Below are positions 61,683 to 64,000 of a DNA stretch of 64,000 nt, piece by piece (the stretch's first letter is position 1; each line of letters starts with the position of its first letter). The stretch lies in the NCBI RefSeq assembly GCF_900188185.1, contig NZ_FZPA01000003.1:124001-188000 (forward strand), in the 5' to 3' direction. The position numbers and the translations under genes are program-made. The notes under the pieces are model-generated. The model saw only the letters and a list, made by a program, of their open reading frames with translations, ran no database searches and was not told the origin of the DNA. Source of the stretch: Sphingopyxis indica. GTDB taxonomy: Bacteria; Pseudomonadota; Alphaproteobacteria; Sphingomonadales; Sphingomonadaceae.

Positions 61683-62891
61683 TCACGCCGCCTTCGCGAC
61701 CTCGGCGACGATCTTCTTCGCCGCATCGCCCAGATCATTGGCGGGGACGATCGCGAGGCCGCTGCTGGCCAGGATTTCCTTGCCCTTCTCGACGTTGGTG
61801 CCTTCGAGGCGGACGACGAGCGGCACCGACAGATTCACTTCCTTCGCCGCGGCGACGATGCCCTCGGCGATGATGTCGCACTTCATGATGCCGCCGAAAA
61901 TGTTGACGAGAATGCCCTGCACGGCGGGGTCCTTGAGGATGATCTTGAACGCCGCCGTGACCTTTTCCTTCGACGCGCCGCCGCCGACGTCGAGGAAGTT
62001 CGCCGGGAAGGCCCCGTTCAGCTTGATGATGTCCATCGTCGCCATCGCAAGGCCGGCGCCGTTGACCATGCAGCCGATATTGCCGTCGAGCTTGATGTAG
62101 GCGAGGTCATATTCGCTCGCCTCGACCTCGGCCGGATCTTCCTCGGTCAGGTCGCGCAGGTCCGCGAGATCCTTGTGGCGGAACATCGCGTTCGAATCGA
62201 AGCCGACCTTGGCGTCGAGGACGTAGAGCTTGTCGCCCTCGGCGGTCGGGCAGATCGCGAGCGGGTTGATCTCGATCTGCGACGCGTCGGTGGCGAGGAA
62301 GGTCCTGTAGAGGCCTTCAAGGATCTTCGCCGCCTGCTTGGCGAGGTCGCCGGAAAGGTCGAGCGCCTTGGCGACCGCGCGGCCATGGTGCGGCATCAGG
62401 CCGGTGGCGGGGTCGATCGTGATCGTGTGGATCTTTTCGGGGGTCGAGTGCGCGACCTCCTCGATGTCCATGCCGCCCTCGGTCGAGGCGACCACCGCGA
62501 TGCGGCTCGTCGCGCGGTCGACGAGCAGCGCGAGGTAGAATTCCTTGCCGATGTCGACGCCGTCGGTGATGTAGAGGCGGTTGACCTGCTTGCCGGCTTC
62601 GCCGGTCTGAACGGTCACCAGCGTGTTCCCGAGCATTTCTTTCGCATGAGCTTCGACTTCATCGAGCGTCTTGGCGAGGCGGACGCCGCCCTTGGCATCG
62701 GGGCCGAGTTCCTTGAACTTGCCCTTGCCGCGGCCGCCGGCGTGGATCTGTGCCTTGACGACATAGAGCGGCCCGGGAAGCTGCTTCGCGGCGGCAACCG
62801 CCTCTTCGACGCTCATCGCGGCAATGCCCTTGGGCACCGCGACGCCATATTTCGCGAGCAATTCTTTCGCCTGATATTCGTGGATGTTCAT
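61683..62891 (-). CDS. sucC: Succinyl-CoA synthetase beta subunit (ADP-forming)
   Basis: This 402-residue ATP-grasp protein starts [20 protein letters not shown], has [29 protein letters not shown] with the phosphohistidine-facing loop, and GGGASKEKV. It makes succinyl-CoA/succinate with substrate-level phosphorylation in the TCA cycle. The usual partner sucD is not adjacent on either side. It lies in the same direction as etfBA but is separated by a long repeat. Confidence 0.97.
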   Translation of the reverse strand: MNIHEYQAKELLAKYGVAVPKGIAAMSVEEAVAAAKQLPGPLYVVKAQIHAGGRGKGKFKELGPDAKGGVRLAKTLDEVEAHAKEMLGNTLVTVQTGEAGKQVNRLYITDGVDIGKEFYLALLVDRATSRIAVVASTEGGMDIEEVAHSTPEKIHTITIDPATGLMPHHGRAVAKALDLSGDLAKQAAKILEGLYRTFLATDASQIEINPLAICPTAEGDKLYVLDAKVGFDSNAMFRHKDLADLRDLTEEDPAEVEASEYDLAYIKLDGNIGCMVNGAGLAMATMDIIKLNGAFPANFLDVGGGASKEKVTAAFKIILKDPAVQGILVNIFGGIMKCDIIAEGIVAAAKEVNLSVPLVVRLEGTNVEKGKEILASSGLAIVPANDLGDAAKKIVAEVAKAA

Positions 62892-63017
62892 GAGGTCTGC
62901 CGGGCCTTTCGACTCTGGAGCGGGAGAGTATCGGCGCCGCCTAAGCACAAAGAAGCGCGGATTGCCACCCCTTCGGAAGTCGCGGGGCGCCGCGGGAGGC
63001 GATAGAAATTCTTTCGC

Positions 63018-63335
63018 TCAGCCGAGCGCGCAAATGGCGGCGGAACTCGTTGATACCGCCAATATCTCCGGGTCCTTGAGCGCGCGGACCTTATGAAGGA
63101 ACTGATCGAGCGTCAGATCGGCGACGCGCCCGTTCTTGAGGCTGCCGAGCGAGGCGAGCCGGCGAAGCTGCGTCAGCGACAGCCGGTCGACCATGCGATC
63201 GGCCATGCATGCCGCCATCGGTTCGGAAAGCCCCGCTTCGGCGAGCCCGCTCCGCAGCCGCGTCTCGGGCGTCGCGCAGCCCGCGAGCGCGAGCGGCAGC
63301 AGCAGGAGCGGCCACGCCGCGCGCTTGCGTCGCAC
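63018..63335 (-). CDS. Small lipoprotein
   Basis: The 105-residue protein starts at GTG and has a basic N-terminus and lipobox LAGC (C20). The mature part is helical and has a charged stretch (MADRMVDRLSLTQLRRLASL). No family is recognised. It starts two bases after the stop of the upstream serine hydrolase gene, so the two are translationally coupled. Confidence 0.8.
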   Translation of the reverse strand: MRRKRAAWPLLLLPLALAGCATPETRLRSGLAEAGLSEPMAACMADRMVDRLSLTQLRRLASLGSLKNGRVADLTLDQFLHKVRALKDPEILAVSTSSAAICALG

Positions 63336-63337
63336 GC

Positions 63338-64000
63338 CTATCGCCCGTGATAGTCCGCGACGGCGCCCGACACCGCCTGCATCAGTGCCATCCGCGCCGG
63401 GACCGACGAGGTCGTCGTGCCGAGCAGCACGACGATCGCATAGCGGGTGCCGTCGGGCGCGGTCGCGATGCCGATGTCGTTATAGCCCGCGGTCATGCCC
63501 TTGTAATCCTGGCCGGTGCCGGTCTTGTGCATGAACTCCCAGCCCGCGGGTAGCCCCGCCTTGAGCCGCTTCGGGCCGCTGCGCGTGCGGCTCATCACCC
63601 CGAGCACATATTTGGTCGATTCGGGCGAGAGCAACTCCCCGCGCGCGAGACGCGTCAGCGCGCGCGCGATCGCCGACGGGCTCGCGCCGTCGGGCGGGTC
63701 GGCGAGATAGGAGTCCATCGCCTTTTGCCGCACCCAGTCCGGCAGCTCGGCGCGCGCCTTTTGAAAGGCATAGCCCGACGAATAGGCCTGCTGCCATTTG
63801 AGTCCCGCGGTGCCGCTTTGCAGCAGGCGCTCGCCGGGTCCGAAGCGGATCGCGCCCAGATCCTTGCGCGCGATGAAGCCGTTCACCGCCTTGGGGCCGC
63901 CGACGGTGCGCAGCAGGCTATCGTTCGCGGTATTGTCGCTGTGCGTGATCGCGGTTTCGATGAGGTCGCGGATCGTCATCGTCACCGACCCTTCGCTGCG
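63338..64000 (-). CDS. Class A beta-lactamase-fold serine hydrolase (5' part missing)
   Basis: The gene runs off the right edge, so the start and the SxxK serine are not visible. The remaining 220 residues have the SDN motif (THSDNTANDSLL) and the KTG motif in FMHKTGTGQDYKG, with an intact Glu-region loop. This is the pattern of Beta-lactamase2 family enzymes, either true beta-lactamases or D,D-peptidase-like. The gene is followed two bases later by the small lipoprotein gene. Confidence 0.88.
   Translation of the reverse strand, partial: RSEGSVTMTIRDLIETAITHSDNTANDSLLRTVGGPKAVNGFIARKDLGAIRFGPGERLLQSGTAGLKWQQAYSSGYAFQKARAELPDWVRQKAMDSYLADPPDGASPSAIARALTRLARGELLSPESTKYVLGVMSRTRSGPKRLKAGLPAGWEFMHKTGTGQDYKGMTAGYNDIGIATAPDGTRYAIVVLLGTTTSSVPARMALMQAVSGAVADYHGR

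Overview
The window is about 64 kb of GC-rich chromosomal DNA from an alphaproteobacterium, most probably a Sphingomonadales member such as Sphingopyxis or a close relative. That placement rests on gene content and order: a DivL-type pseudo-kinase followed by tsaE-amgK-murU-addB-addA-trxA, glnBA, sulfotransferases next to a TonB-dependent receptor, an acyl-CoA dehydrogenase paired with a phosphotransferase, and a DUF885 lipoprotein. It also rests on strong G/C-ending codon use and on many small dispersed palindromic repeats. I see no rRNA, tRNA, CRISPR array, integrase, transposase or prophage; nearly everything is ordinary core and envelope gene content. Both edges cut genes (lptF on the left, a serine hydrolase on the right).

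Layout. 1-1.7 kb: lptF (3' end) and lptG. 1.8-3.8 kb: glnB-glnA behind a sigma-54-like promoter, closed by a strong terminator. 3.9-7.7 kb: flavoprotein, GtrA and a GT-C-like membrane protein, a likely envelope glycosylation operon. 7.7-11.6 kb: msrB, a cytochrome P450, a small lipoprotein and an M20 peptidase. 11.8-14.5 kb: aldehyde dehydrogenase and argJ. 14.6-26.1 kb, minus strand: a tightly packed run read divL-like, tsaE, amgK, murU, addB, addA, trxA, covering cell-cycle signalling, tRNA modification, peptidoglycan recycling, recombination and redox. 26.4-32.1 kb: TonB receptor plus two sulfotransferase-fold proteins. 32.1-36.1 kb: ahcY, a small TPR protein, a YqgE/AlgH protein and recF. 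36.2-36.7 kb: a small operon (42-aa membrane protein plus PspC-domain protein) behind a canonical sigma-54 promoter with twin upstream palindromes.

36.9-45.6 kb: an orphan ABC ATPase, a SleB-type hydrolase, a VOC protein, a HerA-like ATPase, TIGR02186 plus TauE/SafE, and an NfrB/NfrA-like pair. 45.7-50.5 kb: nhaA, a DUF885 lipoprotein, a tryptophan 2,3-dioxygenase-family gene and a kynureninase-like gene in one run, with a possible Trp-containing leader peptide. 50.6-59.6 kb: an amidohydrolase, a methyltransferase-like lipoprotein, an acyl-CoA dehydrogenase, a phosphotransferase, a TonB-C protein, a cupin-like protein and a class C beta-lactamase-fold protein. 59.7-64 kb, minus strand: etfBA, sucC, a small lipoprotein and a class A beta-lactamase-fold enzyme.

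The most notable observations are four. First, a kinase-like protein has Tyr (Y573) in place of the phospho-accepting His. Second, the sigma-54-driven psp-like micro-operon has paired GAAAATTTTC palindromes 40 bp apart. Third, a 96-bp dispersed palindromic repeat sits in frame inside addA, adding about 32 residues. Fourth, several intergenic palindromes or direct repeats look like operators (ahcY, etfBA, the gene at 33.9 kb). None of these is a large new system; the psp-like operon and the receptor/sulfotransferase trio are the best candidates for something undescribed.
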